From Alcanivorax jadensis T9 (GTDB taxonomy: Bacteria; Pseudomonadota; Gammaproteobacteria; Pseudomonadales; Alcanivoracaceae): DNA of 64,000 bases. Position numbers and translations under genes: made by a program. Shown here piece after piece: positions 43,018 through 51,770 of this stretch. Every line of letters begins with the position of its first letter. Position 1 is the stretch's first letter. The notes beneath the pieces were generated by a model. The model did no database searches. It was given only the letters and a program-made list of their open reading frames with translations, and had not been told where the DNA came from. Location of the stretch: NCBI RefSeq assembly GCF_000756655.1, contig NZ_ARXU01000012.1, forward strand, positions 48,089 to 112,088, given 5' to 3'.

Positions 43018-45684
43018 GTGGATAACAGTGTCAATATGCCCCTGAGAGATGATGTGCGTTTACTGGGGGACTTGCTGGGCCAGTGTCTGCGTCAGCAAGC
43101 CGGTGACGATCTCTATCAGACCATCGAAACCATCCGCAAAGCCTCGGTGGCTACCCGCGGCGAGCAGGGAACTGCATTGTCTTCCCTGCGTGATCTGCTC
43201 TCGCCTCTGGATGACGCCACCCTGCTGGAAGTGGCGCGGGCCTTCAGCCAGTTTCTCAATTTGAGCAACATTGCCGAACAGCATCACCGTGAACGTCTGC
43301 ACCGTCAGCATCAGCGTTACCCCGGAGATCCCGGTGGTGATCAGGGTATCGCCAATGTGCTGCAGCGCCTGCAGGAGGAGCAGATCAGCGCTGACGTGAT
43401 CGACGGCACTCTGCAAGACCTGTCCGTGGAGCTGGTGCTCACTGCCCACCCCACCGAAGTGACCCGCCGCACCCTGATCCGCAAATACGACCAGATGGCG
43501 GACCTGCTCGGCGAACTGGACCGGCCGGATCTGACCGATGACGAACTGGCCTTTCGTCGCGAGAAGCTCTACCGCCTGATCCTGGCCGCGTGGAGCACCG
43601 ATGAGATTCGCCGCGAACGGCCCACCCCGGTAGACGAAGCCAAGTGGGGTTTCGCCACCATCGAGCAGTCCCTGTGGCAGGCGGTGCCGGAAATGGTGCG
43701 GCAACTGGAGCGAGAGCTGGCCGAGCAGGGCCTGCCCCAGCCGCCGGCGGACTGGGCGCCGGTGAAGCTGGCCTCCTGGATGGGCGGCGACCGGGACGGC
43801 AACCCCAATGTGACCGCGCCGGTGACCCGGGAAGTGTTGCTGCTGGCCCGCTGGATGGCCGCGGACCTGTACCTGCGTGACGTGGAAAACCTGCTGGCGG
43901 ACCTGTCCATGGAAGCGGCCAGTGAGGAATTGCTGGCGGCAACCGGCCCCAGCCATGAGCCTTACCGGGTGATTCTCCGCCAGGTGCGCCAGAGACTGAA
44001 GCTCACCCGACGGCAGATGGAAGCTCAGGTAGAAAATCAGCCGGTGCCTGAAGGCGAGGGGTTCCTGCGCCGTGAGCAATTACTGGCGCCCCTGCAACTG
44101 ATCGACCGCTCCCTGCGCGATGTCGGCCTGGGCGATATCGCCGATGGCGACCTGAAAAACACCCTGCGCCGCCTCAATTGCTTCGGCATTACCCTGTTGC
44201 GGCTGGATATCCGCCAGGAATCCACCCGCCATCGCGATGCCGTGGATGCGGTCACCCGTTATCTGGAACTGGGTAGCTATGCGGACTGGCCGGAGGAGCG
44301 CAAGCAGGCGTTTCTGGTGGAGGAGCTCCAGGCTCGCCGTCCACTGATTGATGACAGCTTCCACGCCAGTGAGGCATGCAGCGACGAGGTGGCAGAAGTG
44401 CTGGCCACCTGCCGAGTGATTGCCGAGCAGGGCAGCGAAGGGTTGGGCGCCTATGTCATCTCCATGGCCCGTGCTCCCTCGGATGTGCTGGCAGTGATGC
44501 TGCTGCAGAAGATCGCCGGGGTCAGCGAGCCCATGCGTGTGGTGCCGTTGTTTGAAACCCTGGATGACCTGGACAACGCCGAGGACACCATGTCGGCCCT
44601 GCTGGCGGTGCCGTTTTACCGGCAGCGGGTGGCCGGGGGCCAGGAAGTGATGATTGGCTATTCCGACTCCGCCAAGGATGCCGGTTTTCTTGGTGCCGCC
44701 TGGGCCCAGTATCGGTCCCAGGAAAAGCTCACCGCCCTGTTTGCCGAACATGACATTCCGCTGACTCTGTTCCATGGCCGTGGTGGTTCTATCTCCCGGG
44801 GTGGCTCGCCCACCCGCATGGCGCTGCTGTCCCAGCCACCGGGCTCCGTGGCCGGGCGCATTCGCGTCACTGAACAGGGCGAGGTGATCCGCTTCAAGTA
44901 CGGCCGCCCGGCGGTGGCCGTGTTCAACTTGGCGCAATATGTGGCTGCCACCCTGGAAGCGACCCTGTTGCCACCCCGGGCGGCCAAGCCGCAATGGCGG
45001 GAACAGATGCAGACCCTGACGGATGTCTCCGTGGCCGGGTATCGCAGCGTGGTCCAGGAAGAACCGGAACTGGTGCGCTACCTGCGCACGGTGACCCCGG
45101 AAACCGAGCTGTCCCGGCTGTCCCTGGGCAGTCGCCCGGCCCGCCGCAAGCAGGATGCCGGCATCAGCTCCCTGCGGGCCATCCCCTGGGTGTTCGCCTG
45201 GACCCAGATTCGGCTGATGCTTCCTGCCTGGCTGGGTACGGGTGCTGCACTGGAGGCTGCCCAGGCGGACCCGGCGCAAAACGGCACCGTGCAGGAAATG
45301 GTGGGCGAGTGGCCGTTCTTTCAGGGCGTGGTGGATATGCTCGAGATGGTGTTAGCCAAGGCGGACCTGCGCGTGGCGGCCTGGTACGAGCAACGGCTGG
45401 CCGGGGATGACGTTGATCTGGCCCGGTTGGGTGAAGTGTTACGCGAGCGGCTCACTGGCACGGTGAATGCCCTGTCTGCCCTCACCGGACGTGAAGACCT
45501 GCTGGATAACAATCCGGTGATGCGCTGGTCCATCCGGGTCCGCGACCCTTACACGGATCCCCTGCACCTTCTCCAGGCGGAGCTGATGGCGCGCCTGCGC
45601 CAGCAGGACGGCGATAAAGTCCTGGAGAGTGCCTTGATGGTGACCATCGCCGGTATTGCAGCGGGGCTTCGCAACACGGGGTAA
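43018..45684 (+). CDS. ppc: phosphoenolpyruvate carboxylase
   Basis: An 888-residue PEP carboxylase, close to E. coli Ppc in length. It makes oxaloacetate from PEP and bicarbonate to refill the TCA cycle. Signatures: VLTAHPTEVTRRT (catalytic His), GGDRDGNPNVT, GYSDSAKDAGF, FHGRGGSISRGG (Gly-rich loop) and the C-terminal GIAAGLRNTG. The GTG start follows AAGGAG with a 5-bp gap. A single gene; the upstream 150 bp between the MITE-like element and the start must hold the promoter. Confidence 0.97.
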   Translation: MDNSVNMPLRDDVRLLGDLLGQCLRQQAGDDLYQTIETIRKASVATRGEQGTALSSLRDLLSPLDDATLLEVARAFSQFLNLSNIAEQHHRERLHRQHQRYPGDPGGDQGIANVLQRLQEEQISADVIDGTLQDLSVELVLTAHPTEVTRRTLIRKYDQMADLLGELDRPDLTDDELAFRREKLYRLILAAWSTDEIRRERPTPVDEAKWGFATIEQSLWQAVPEMVRQLERELAEQGLPQPPADWAPVKLASWMGGDRDGNPNVTAPVTREVLLLARWMAADLYLRDVENLLADLSMEAASEELLAATGPSHEPYRVILRQVRQRLKLTRRQMEAQVENQPVPEGEGFLRREQLLAPLQLIDRSLRDVGLGDIADGDLKNTLRRLNCFGITLLRLDIRQESTRHRDAVDAVTRYLELGSYADWPEERKQAFLVEELQARRPLIDDSFHASEACSDEVAEVLATCRVIAEQGSEGLGAYVISMARAPSDVLAVMLLQKIAGVSEPMRVVPLFETLDDLDNAEDTMSALLAVPFYRQRVAGGQEVMIGYSDSAKDAGFLGAAWAQYRSQEKLTALFAEHDIPLTLFHGRGGSISRGGSPTRMALLSQPPGSVAGRIRVTEQGEVIRFKYGRPAVAVFNLAQYVAATLEATLLPPRAAKPQWREQMQTLTDVSVAGYRSVVQEEPELVRYLRTVTPETELSRLSLGSRPARRKQDAGISSLRAIPWVFAWTQIRLMLPAWLGTGAALEAAQADPAQNGTVQEMVGEWPFFQGVVDMLEMVLAKADLRVAAWYEQRLAGDDVDLARLGEVLRERLTGTVNALSALTGREDLLDNNPVMRWSIRVRDPYTDPLHLLQAELMARLRQQDGDKVLESALMVTIAGIAAGLRNTG

Positions 45685-45691
45685 ACGCCTG

Positions 45692-45888
45692 GCTACGAAG
45701 CCGCCGTAGGAGCGGCGCTTGAGCCGCGAAACCGAGCCTGGGCGAGGAAAAGGGCTTGCGTATTGCTCCGGTCTCTCTAGAGAGATCTGTCGAGCGTGGA
45801 AATGCCTGATCGCCCTTCGGGCGATTTCCTCGCTACGCGAGGTTCGCGGCTCATACCCGCAGGGCACAGAGAGCGCCGCTCCTACGGG
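45692..45888. repeat. Palindromic intergenic repeat, family A (copy 5)
   Basis: Left arm GAAGCCGCCGTAGGAGCGGC; right arm ends GAGCGCCGCTCCTACGGG. The right end supplies the TAG stop codon of the convergent CDGSH gene (45882-45884). The right segment CGGCTCATACCCGCAGGGCA is shared with copy 6. Confidence 0.85.
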
Positions 45889-46139
45889 AGCTTTCCCTCT
45901 TTCACTTGCACATGGCTGCCATCACAAACCGGCCCCTTGCCGCTGTGTTTGCAGCCGCAGAAGAACACGATCTTGTCCCGTGGGGCGGTGTAGGCCACCG
46001 GGGTGATGTCGGTGCCTTTGTGGCTGCCATCACAGTAAGGCTGGTTTTTGCTGCGGCCGCAGGCACACCAGAACACCTTTTCCCCTTTCTTGACCGGCAG
46101 AGGGTAGGGCTGCCGGGAAACAGTGACAGGCTTGTCCAT
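45882..46139 (-). CDS. CDGSH iron-sulfur protein with two cluster motifs
   Basis: An 85-residue protein with two tandem CDGSH motifs: Cys25, Cys27, Cys36, His40 and Cys61, Cys63, Cys72, His76. Each should bind a [2Fe-2S] cluster through three Cys and one His, as in the type-3 (Miner2-like) branch. It is cytoplasmic and may handle electron or cluster transfer; the precise role is unknown. The start at 46139 follows AGGAGAGGCCCT. The last two residues and the stop come from the end of a family A repeat, so the original C-terminus may have been different. Confidence 0.92.
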   Translation of the reverse strand: MDKPVTVSRQPYPLPVKKGEKVFWCACGRSKNQPYCDGSHKGTDITPVAYTAPRDKIVFFCGCKHSGKGPVCDGSHVQVKEGKLP

Positions 46140-46408
46140 AGGGCCTCTCCTTTTCACAAACGGCCGGAGTGTTGGGCGGTGGCGACGTGCTACCTGCATT
46201 GCTGCGCAATCGCCTCTCTATATTCAACTCGGAATTTCACTCCTCACTTTTGCTCGTGGCTTCTTGCGTTTCAGCAACCACAGCGCCACTTCCGCGCAAC
46301 TATTAACTATTAACTGCTTTTACCCCTTGTCGCACAACTGTCACTCAAGCGTCACTACTGTGCCACGTCCACTGGCGAAACTGCCCGAAACTGCCAGTGG
46401 AGTACACT

Positions 46409-47263
46409 ATGCTTGCGCAAGCCGCAGGAAAGATCAAAGCCCTTAGCCCCCACCTAAGAGGGGCCCTGGCCAAGCCGTTTACGGCCACTGCCGATATTCT
46501 CCGTTTCCCGCGGGACATGGCGGCGGATGTGGAAAGTGCCGGGCGCTTCAGTGCCTACTTCACCCGTTCCCGGCGGGAAATCATCAAGGTCCAGCGTCTA
46601 CGCTACCGTATTTTCTCCCAGGAATACGGCGCCAGTTTCAGCGCTCCCTTCGGGCTGGATCGGGACCGCTTTGATAAGCACTGTCTGCACCTGGTGGTGC
46701 GCGATAACCAGAGCGGCGAGATCGTCGGGTACACCCGGGTGTTGCCCGGCGAACGTCTGCATCGCACCGGCGGTTTCTACTCCAGCGGCGAATTCGATCT
46801 GTCCATGCTGCGCCATCTGGATGGCCGGGTGGCAGAGATCGGCCGCACCTGCATTCATCCCGCCCACCGCAGCGGTGCCGTGATCACCGTGCTGTGGGCG
46901 CGGTTGGCCCAATACATGCTCGAAAACGATGTGCGCTACCTGCTGGGCTGCGCCAGCATTGCCCTGAGCGAGGGCTACAACGTGGCCGCTATTCAGCAGC
47001 GCATCAACCAGCGTCACCTGAGCGAGCCGGCAATGCGGGTGCAGCCGCATCTGCGTCTGGAGCGCCTGCCGGGCCAGGCCGCCGACGACAACGTGAAAAT
47101 GCCGCCGCTGCTCAAGGCCTACCTGCGCATGGGGGCCCGGGTGTGTGGCGAGCCCTGCTGGGACCCGGATTTCAACTGCCTGGATTTCTTCGTGCTGATG
47201 GCGGTGGATGACCTGCCGGCCCGCTATGTGCAGCACTTCCTGCAGCCGGCCCAGGCGGTTTAG
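46409..47263 (+). CDS. olsB: L-ornithine N(alpha)-acyltransferase (OlsB-like)
   Basis: A 284-residue GNAT-fold acyltransferase of the OlsB group, which links a 3-hydroxyacyl chain from acyl-ACP to ornithine, the first step of ornithine-lipid synthesis. Seen: IIKVQRLRYRIFSQEYGA, DRFDKHCLHLVVRD, GYTRVLPGE and EIGRTCIHPAHRSG, which are characteristic. GGAG lies 6 bp before the ATG at 46409; the GTG at 46397 is less likely. The lyso-ornithine-lipid acyltransferase gene follows after 148 bp, with a family A repeat between. Confidence 0.88.
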   Translation: MLAQAAGKIKALSPHLRGALAKPFTATADILRFPRDMAADVESAGRFSAYFTRSRREIIKVQRLRYRIFSQEYGASFSAPFGLDRDRFDKHCLHLVVRDNQSGEIVGYTRVLPGERLHRTGGFYSSGEFDLSMLRHLDGRVAEIGRTCIHPAHRSGAVITVLWARLAQYMLENDVRYLLGCASIALSEGYNVAAIQQRINQRHLSEPAMRVQPHLRLERLPGQAADDNVKMPPLLKAYLRMGARVCGEPCWDPDFNCLDFFVLMAVDDLPARYVQHFLQPAQAV

Positions 47264-47284
47264 GAACGGGGAACGGTGGGTGGC

Positions 47285-47380
47285 TCGTAGGAGCGGCGCT
47301 TGAGCCGCGAAGGTGGCAGGTGTGTCGCAAGTACATTCGCGGCTCATACCCGCAGGGCACAGAGAGCGCCGCTCCTACGG
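47285..47380. repeat. Palindromic intergenic repeat, family A (copy 6)
   Basis: A compact pair, CGTAGGAGCGGCGCTTGAGC and GAGAGCGCCGCTCCTACGG, placed between olsB and olsA. Confidence 0.85.
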
Positions 47381-47411
47381 TGTCTATACGATTCGGCTCA
47401 GGCTCTGAACT

Positions 47412-48209
47412 ATGAGTGAAATGAACGATAGCGTCAGCGTCAGTCCTGATATTCAAAGCGGCCTCTGGCCGCAATTGCGCCGGATATTCAGGGTTGCCCG
47501 CATCGTGCTCTATCTGCTGTGGGGCTTTGTGCTGGCATTTCTGCTGGGGGCGTTCTGGTCACCGTATCGGCCCGGGGTGCTGGCGGCCAAGCAGCACTGG
47601 TGCCGGCACTTTCTGCGTATCCTCGGGGTGGAGCTGACAGTCACGGGTACTGCGGTCGAGACTCCGGTGTTTCTGGTCAGCAACCATGTGTCCTGGCTGG
47701 ATATTCCGTTGATTGCCAGCCAGCGCCATTTGTATTTCCTGTCCAAGGCTGAAGTGGGTGATTGGCCGTTAATCGGCACCCTGGCCCGGGCCATGGGCAC
47801 CCTGTTCATCAAGCGAGGCAGTGGCGAGTCCAGTCGCAAGGCCCGGGAAATTGGTGATCGGTTGAAGCAGGGTCATACGGTGCTGGTGTTCCCGGAAGGC
47901 ACCACCACTGACGGCACCGGCCTGCGCCGTTTCTTTCCGCAGCTGTTCGATGCGCCGCTGATGGCCAATGTGCCAGTACAACCCCTGGCGGTGCGCTACC
48001 TGGACGACAGAGGCGCCCCGGATGCCGCCATGGCCTTTATCGGCGACGACGAATTCCACCACCACCTGTGGGCCATGCTACTGCGCAACCGCATCCGCGT
48101 GCGCCTGCATTTCTGCGAACCGGTATCGGCACAGGGCACGGATCGGAAGGCGCTGTGTGAGGGCGCGTGGGAAGGAATCAGGAAACAATTGATAATTGAG
48201 AATGGATAA
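47412..48209 (+). CDS. olsA: 1-acyl-sn-glycerol-3-phosphate/lyso-ornithine lipid acyltransferase (OlsA/PlsC-like)
   Basis: A 265-residue inner-membrane acyltransferase: one N-terminal membrane helix (about 30-49), the catalytic NHVSWLD box (NHX4D, residues 91-97) and FPEGT at 160-164. Directly downstream of the OlsB homologue, it probably adds the second acyl chain to lyso-ornithine lipid, though PlsC activity on lysophosphatidate cannot be excluded. The last codons (QLIIENG-stop) lie within the left end of a family C repeat, so that element has rewritten the C-terminus. Confidence 0.88.
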   Translation: MSEMNDSVSVSPDIQSGLWPQLRRIFRVARIVLYLLWGFVLAFLLGAFWSPYRPGVLAAKQHWCRHFLRILGVELTVTGTAVETPVFLVSNHVSWLDIPLIASQRHLYFLSKAEVGDWPLIGTLARAMGTLFIKRGSGESSRKAREIGDRLKQGHTVLVFPEGTTTDGTGLRRFFPQLFDAPLMANVPVQPLAVRYLDDRGAPDAAMAFIGDDEFHHHLWAMLLRNRIRVRLHFCEPVSAQGTDRKALCEGAWEGIRKQLIIENG

Positions 48210-48339
48210 TTGATAACGGCGCGAACAGCGCATGGGAGTGATTAAATGCAAGAGGTCGCGCCAGAGTTCAGTCGCGGCCTCTTGCATTGAAGAACAGACA
48301 AACCTCGCGCGCGAGCTATCAATTATCCATTCTCAATTA
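48188..48339. repeat. Palindromic intergenic element, family C (copy 2)
   Basis: The left end ATTGATAATTGAGAATGG is mirrored at the right end (CTATCAATTATCCATTCTCA). The centre has a second hairpin, TGCAAGAGGTCGCG with CGCGGCCTCTTGCA-like sequence. The first 36 bp equal those of the element at 21731. The left end codes for the olsA C-terminus and stop. Confidence 0.85.
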
Positions 48340-48407
48340 ACCCGATTCTAGCTTGCCCGTACCAGTGTCGAGTAGCATAGGCCTTTCTCGAAAAGGACCA
48401 GTTACCC

Positions 48408-48974
48408 ATGACCCGCGCCAGCGATCTGAAAAAATCCGATGTTATCGAAGCCAACGGTACCCTTTACGCGATCCGTCAGATCGAGGTGCAGTCCCCCTCG
48501 GCCCGGGGGGCGGCGACGCTGTATCGGGTGAAGGCCAGTGCGGTAGGGGGTGGGCCCAAGTTCGAGGAGCGTTACAAGGGGGATGACGACGTGACCACGG
48601 TGGAGTTGCTGCGCCGGCCGGTGCAGTTCTCTTACCTGGATGGTGACGATTACATCTTCATGGATAACGAGGATTTCTCCCAGTACCTGCTCAAGGCCGA
48701 TGACATTGCTGACGAGCTGGCCTTTATCACTGAGGACACCGAAGGGTTGCTGGCGTTGCGGGTGGACGATGCCGTGATCGGCCTGGAGCTGCCTGCATCC
48801 GTGGTGCTGGAAGTCACCGAAACCGCCCCGGCCATGAAAGCCGCCTCTGCCTCCGCACGCACCAAGCCGGCCACCCTGAATACCGGGCTGGTGGTGCAGG
48901 TGCCGGAATATATCGTGGAAGGCGAAAAGGTGCGGGTGAACACCGCCGAGCGTAAATTCATGTCGCGGGCCTGA
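48408..48974 (+). CDS. yeiP: elongation factor P-like protein YeiP
   Basis: A 188-residue three-domain EF-P paralogue of the YeiP type. The N-terminal KOW-like domain ([27 protein letters not shown]), the OB domain ([23 protein letters not shown]) and the C-terminal OB domain ending in [12 protein letters not shown] are complete. It should act on ribosomes stalled at difficult sequences. AAGGA lies 10 bp upstream of the ATG. It is followed after 9 bp by the aminopeptidase-like gene. Confidence 0.93.
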   Translation: MTRASDLKKSDVIEANGTLYAIRQIEVQSPSARGAATLYRVKASAVGGGPKFEERYKGDDDVTTVELLRRPVQFSYLDGDDYIFMDNEDFSQYLLKADDIADELAFITEDTEGLLALRVDDAVIGLELPASVVLEVTETAPAMKAASASARTKPATLNTGLVVQVPEYIVEGEKVRVNTAERKFMSRA

Positions 48975-48983
48975 TCCCTGATC

Positions 48984-50027
48984 ATGATGTTATTGCGGGT
49001 TGTCACGCTGGCAGGCATGACGCTGCTTGCCGGCTGCCAGTTGGGCTACTACAGCCAGGCTGCCAAGGGCCACCTGTCGCTGATGGGGCAGCGTGAACCG
49101 CTGGAGGCGGTGCTGGCGGACCCGCAGATACCGCCGCAGATTGCCGATTCCCTGCAGTTCAGCCAGCAGGTCGTCCGCTTTGCCGGTGACGCACTGGCGC
49201 TGCCTGCCGAGGATGTCTATCACCAGTATGTGGCGCTGGAGCAGGACGCAGTGGTGTGGAATGTGCTGGCGGCCCCGGCCTGGTCACTCACCCCGAAAAC
49301 CTGGTGTTACCCACTGATAGGCTGCGTCAGCTACCGGGGGTATTTTCAGCGACCGGCGGCGGAAAAGGCTGCCGCCAAATTGGCTGAGCAGGGCCTGGAT
49401 ACCTATGTGGGCGGCGCCATTGCCTATTCTACTCTTGGCTGGTTTGCCGATCCGCTGACTACGCCCATGCTGCAACGCTCCGAGCCGGCACTGGCGGAAC
49501 TGTTGATCCACGAGCTGGCTCACCGGCGTCTGTATATCAAGAATGACACCCGCTTCAATGAATCCCTGGCCACCCTGGTGGGTCGCGAAGGCGCGGAGGA
49601 TTTCTTTGCCGCCAGTGGCGAGCCGTTGCCGACGGATTTCTGGCAGCGCCGTGAACAGGTCCGACAGGCCTTTATGGCCATCGTCACCGATACCCGTGAG
49701 GCCCTGAAACAGCTCTATGCCGCTGAGCAGGATGAGGCGCTGCTGGCCCGGGAAAAAGCCCGCATCCAGCAGCAGGCTCGGGAGCGCTTCGCCCGGGAGC
49801 AACAAACCCTGCCGGCCCTGGCCGGTTACCGGGGCTTCTTTGACGGGCCGTTGAACAATGCTCAGTTAAACGGTGTCAGTGACTACAATGATCATGTGCC
49901 GGCCTTTGCCCGCCTGCTGGAACAATGCCGGCGGGACTGGGGCTGTTTCTGGCAGCAGGTGGAAAACCTGGCCGAGCTGGATACCCTGCAACGTACCGAG
50001 GCCCTGAAGGAGCTCTCATGGAACTGA
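48984..50027 (+). CDS. predicted zinc aminopeptidase lipoprotein
   Basis: A 347-residue protein with a lipoprotein signal (lipobox LAGC, Cys18) and a zinc-protease motif HELAH (His176, Glu177, His180) with Glu193 in RFNESLAT as probable third ligand. It matches the predicted aminopeptidase family (COG4324 type). It should sit in the envelope facing the periplasm; substrate unknown. It lies 9 bp after yeiP, and its stop overlaps the glpG start by 10 bp, so the three genes are probably one transcript. An adjacent ATG at 48987 is an equally good start. Confidence 0.88.
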   Translation: MMLLRVVTLAGMTLLAGCQLGYYSQAAKGHLSLMGQREPLEAVLADPQIPPQIADSLQFSQQVVRFAGDALALPAEDVYHQYVALEQDAVVWNVLAAPAWSLTPKTWCYPLIGCVSYRGYFQRPAAEKAAAKLAEQGLDTYVGGAIAYSTLGWFADPLTTPMLQRSEPALAELLIHELAHRRLYIKNDTRFNESLATLVGREGAEDFFAASGEPLPTDFWQRREQVRQAFMAIVTDTREALKQLYAAEQDEALLAREKARIQQQARERFAREQQTLPALAGYRGFFDGPLNNAQLNGVSDYNDHVPAFARLLEQCRRDWGCFWQQVENLAELDTLQRTEALKELSWN

Positions 50028-50839
50028 TCCGCACCCCGCAACCGGAACTGGCCGAACTGTTTGAGCATACCCTCAAGCGCAATGGCTTTGCGGTGGCACG
50101 CCGGGAGGAGGGCAATGAACAGATCATCGATCTGCAGGACCCGGCGCAGTACAACCATGCCAAGGCCCTGCTGGAAGAGCTGATCACCGATCTCAAACAC
50201 CAGCAGGGTCGCCAGCCGGTGGAGCCCCTCACCGGGCGGCCCCAGCCACTGATGTCCGGGGGATGGTTCGCCAGCCTCGGCTGGGTGACCCGCATCGTGT
50301 TGATTGTCAGCGTGCTGGTGTATCTGACGCCGTATCTGATGGGCGATGGCGTCTACCGGGCGCTGCTGTTCCCGGCAGCACTGGACGGGCTGGCCAGCCA
50401 GCCCTGGCGGCTTGTGACCCCCATGCTGCTACACTTTTCCCTGCTGCACCTGCTGTTCAACCTGCTCTGGTGGTCGGACCTGGGTCGCCTGATCGAGCGG
50501 TTCCAGTCCAGCGGGCAGTTGGTGCTGGTCACTCTGGTCACCGGTATTACCGCCAATGTGGCCCAGTTCTTCCATACCGGGCCCATGTTCGGTGGTCTGT
50601 CCGGGGTGGTCTACGGGCTGCTTGGTTACCTGTGGATCTATGGCAAGGTGAATCCCCAATCCGGTTACCCCCTGCGCCGAGAGATTGTCATCTTCATGCT
50701 GGCCTGGATGGTGATCTGCTTTGTGGGGCTGTCCAGTGTGGTGGCCAACGCTGCGCATCTGGCGGGGCTGGTCAGCGGCTGTCTGCTGGGGGCCGGTTTC
50801 GGGCTCTGGCGCCGGGCACAGGGGGCTGGCGCCGTTTGA
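50018..50839 (+). CDS. glpG: rhomboid intramembrane serine protease
   Basis: A 273-residue GlpG-type rhomboid that cleaves membrane helices of substrate proteins. The small cytoplasmic N-terminal domain (1-70) is followed by six helices. Catalytic Ser195 (GGLSG) and His247 (NAAHLAG) and the oxyanion residues His144 and Asn148 (HFSLLHLLFNLLWW) align with E. coli Ser201, His254, His150 and Asn154. The ATG at 50018 has AAGGAG 5 bp before it and overlaps the upstream gene by 10 bp. The GlyGly-CTERM-like protease at 39844 may need a related rhombosortase, but GlpG is not that enzyme. Confidence 0.94.
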   Translation: MELIRTPQPELAELFEHTLKRNGFAVARREEGNEQIIDLQDPAQYNHAKALLEELITDLKHQQGRQPVEPLTGRPQPLMSGGWFASLGWVTRIVLIVSVLVYLTPYLMGDGVYRALLFPAALDGLASQPWRLVTPMLLHFSLLHLLFNLLWWSDLGRLIERFQSSGQLVLVTLVTGITANVAQFFHTGPMFGGLSGVVYGLLGYLWIYGKVNPQSGYPLRREIVIFMLAWMVICFVGLSSVVANAAHLAGLVSGCLLGAGFGLWRRAQGAGAV

Positions 50840-50877
50840 GTTAGCCCGGTCGTACTGCTATAAAGACTCCCAAACAA

Positions 50878-51762
50878 ATGGTCACAATAATGAAAGGATA
50901 CCGGCGACCTATGCAGTGGCGCTTCCTACCCGGGCTTGTCCCCTCTCTCCTCGTTGCAGCGGTCGTTTCCTTGCAGGGCTGTTCCCTGGCCAGCATCGAC
51001 GACAACCTGCCCTATGGCGTACTCAACAACAATGACCTTGAGCTGGTGGCTGAGGGCCTGCCCACCTATCTGTTGATGGTGGACGGCCTGATCGAAAACT
51101 GGCCTGACAGCGCTTCCATGCTGGCCAGCGGGGCGGATCTATACGGCGCCTACGCGGGACTGTTTGTGGAAGACCCGAAACGGGCCCGCAAGCTCAGCGA
51201 CAAGGCCCTGGGCTATGCCTTCCGCTCCGCCTGTGCCCACGATAGCGATTACTGCAATCTGCGTGACCTGTCGGTTCCCGAGTTCGAGGAACTGCTGGAA
51301 GATGCGGACGAGGGCGATGTGCCCATGCTGTTCACCCTGGGCAGCGCCTGGGCCGGTTATATTCAGCAGAACACCAGCGACTGGAATGCGGTGGCCGAAC
51401 TGGGCCGCGTGGAAGCTACCATGGAGCGTGTGGTGGTTCTGGATGAAGGTTATCAGTATGGCCAGGCGCATATGTACCTGGGTGTGCTGAGCAGCATCCT
51501 GCCCGCGTCCCTGGGCGGTAAGCCGGATCAGGCGAAGGCCCATTTCGAGCAGGCCATAACCCTGTCAGAGGGCAAGAACCTGTTGGCGCCGGTGCTGTTT
51601 GCGGAAAAATATGCCCGTTTGGTGTTTGACCGTGAACTGCATGATAGCCTGCTGGAAGATGTCCTTACCGCTGATCCGCAGGTGCACGGTCTGACCCTGC
51701 AGAATACCTATGCGCAGGAGCAGGCCGAAGCCCTGCTCGCCGACGCTGACGATTATTTCTAG
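50878..51762 (+). CDS. TRAP transporter TatT-type lipoprotein
   Basis: A 294-residue lipoprotein (lipobox LQGC, Cys35 in this start) with TPR-like helices, of the TatT family described in Treponema (family knowledge), where it forms a trimer holding a TRAP substrate-binding protein at each pore. It is the first of four genes with the TRAP components dctP, dctQ and dctM (8-bp gap to dctP). The context strongly supports a four-part TPAT-type transporter for a hydrophobic or carboxylate ligand. In-frame ATGs at 50890 and 50911 are alternative starts. Confidence 0.9.
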   Translation: MVTIMKGYRRPMQWRFLPGLVPSLLVAAVVSLQGCSLASIDDNLPYGVLNNNDLELVAEGLPTYLLMVDGLIENWPDSASMLASGADLYGAYAGLFVEDPKRARKLSDKALGYAFRSACAHDSDYCNLRDLSVPEFEELLEDADEGDVPMLFTLGSAWAGYIQQNTSDWNAVAELGRVEATMERVVVLDEGYQYGQAHMYLGVLSSILPASLGGKPDQAKAHFEQAITLSEGKNLLAPVLFAEKYARLVFDRELHDSLLEDVLTADPQVHGLTLQNTYAQEQAEALLADADDYF

Positions 51763-51770
51763 GAGTTCTT

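Noticed and set aside
43060..45279. Long minus-strand open frames (339 and 399 codons) opposite ppc
   Set aside because: Both are shadows of the conserved ppc reading frame with His/Gln-rich nonsense sequence.
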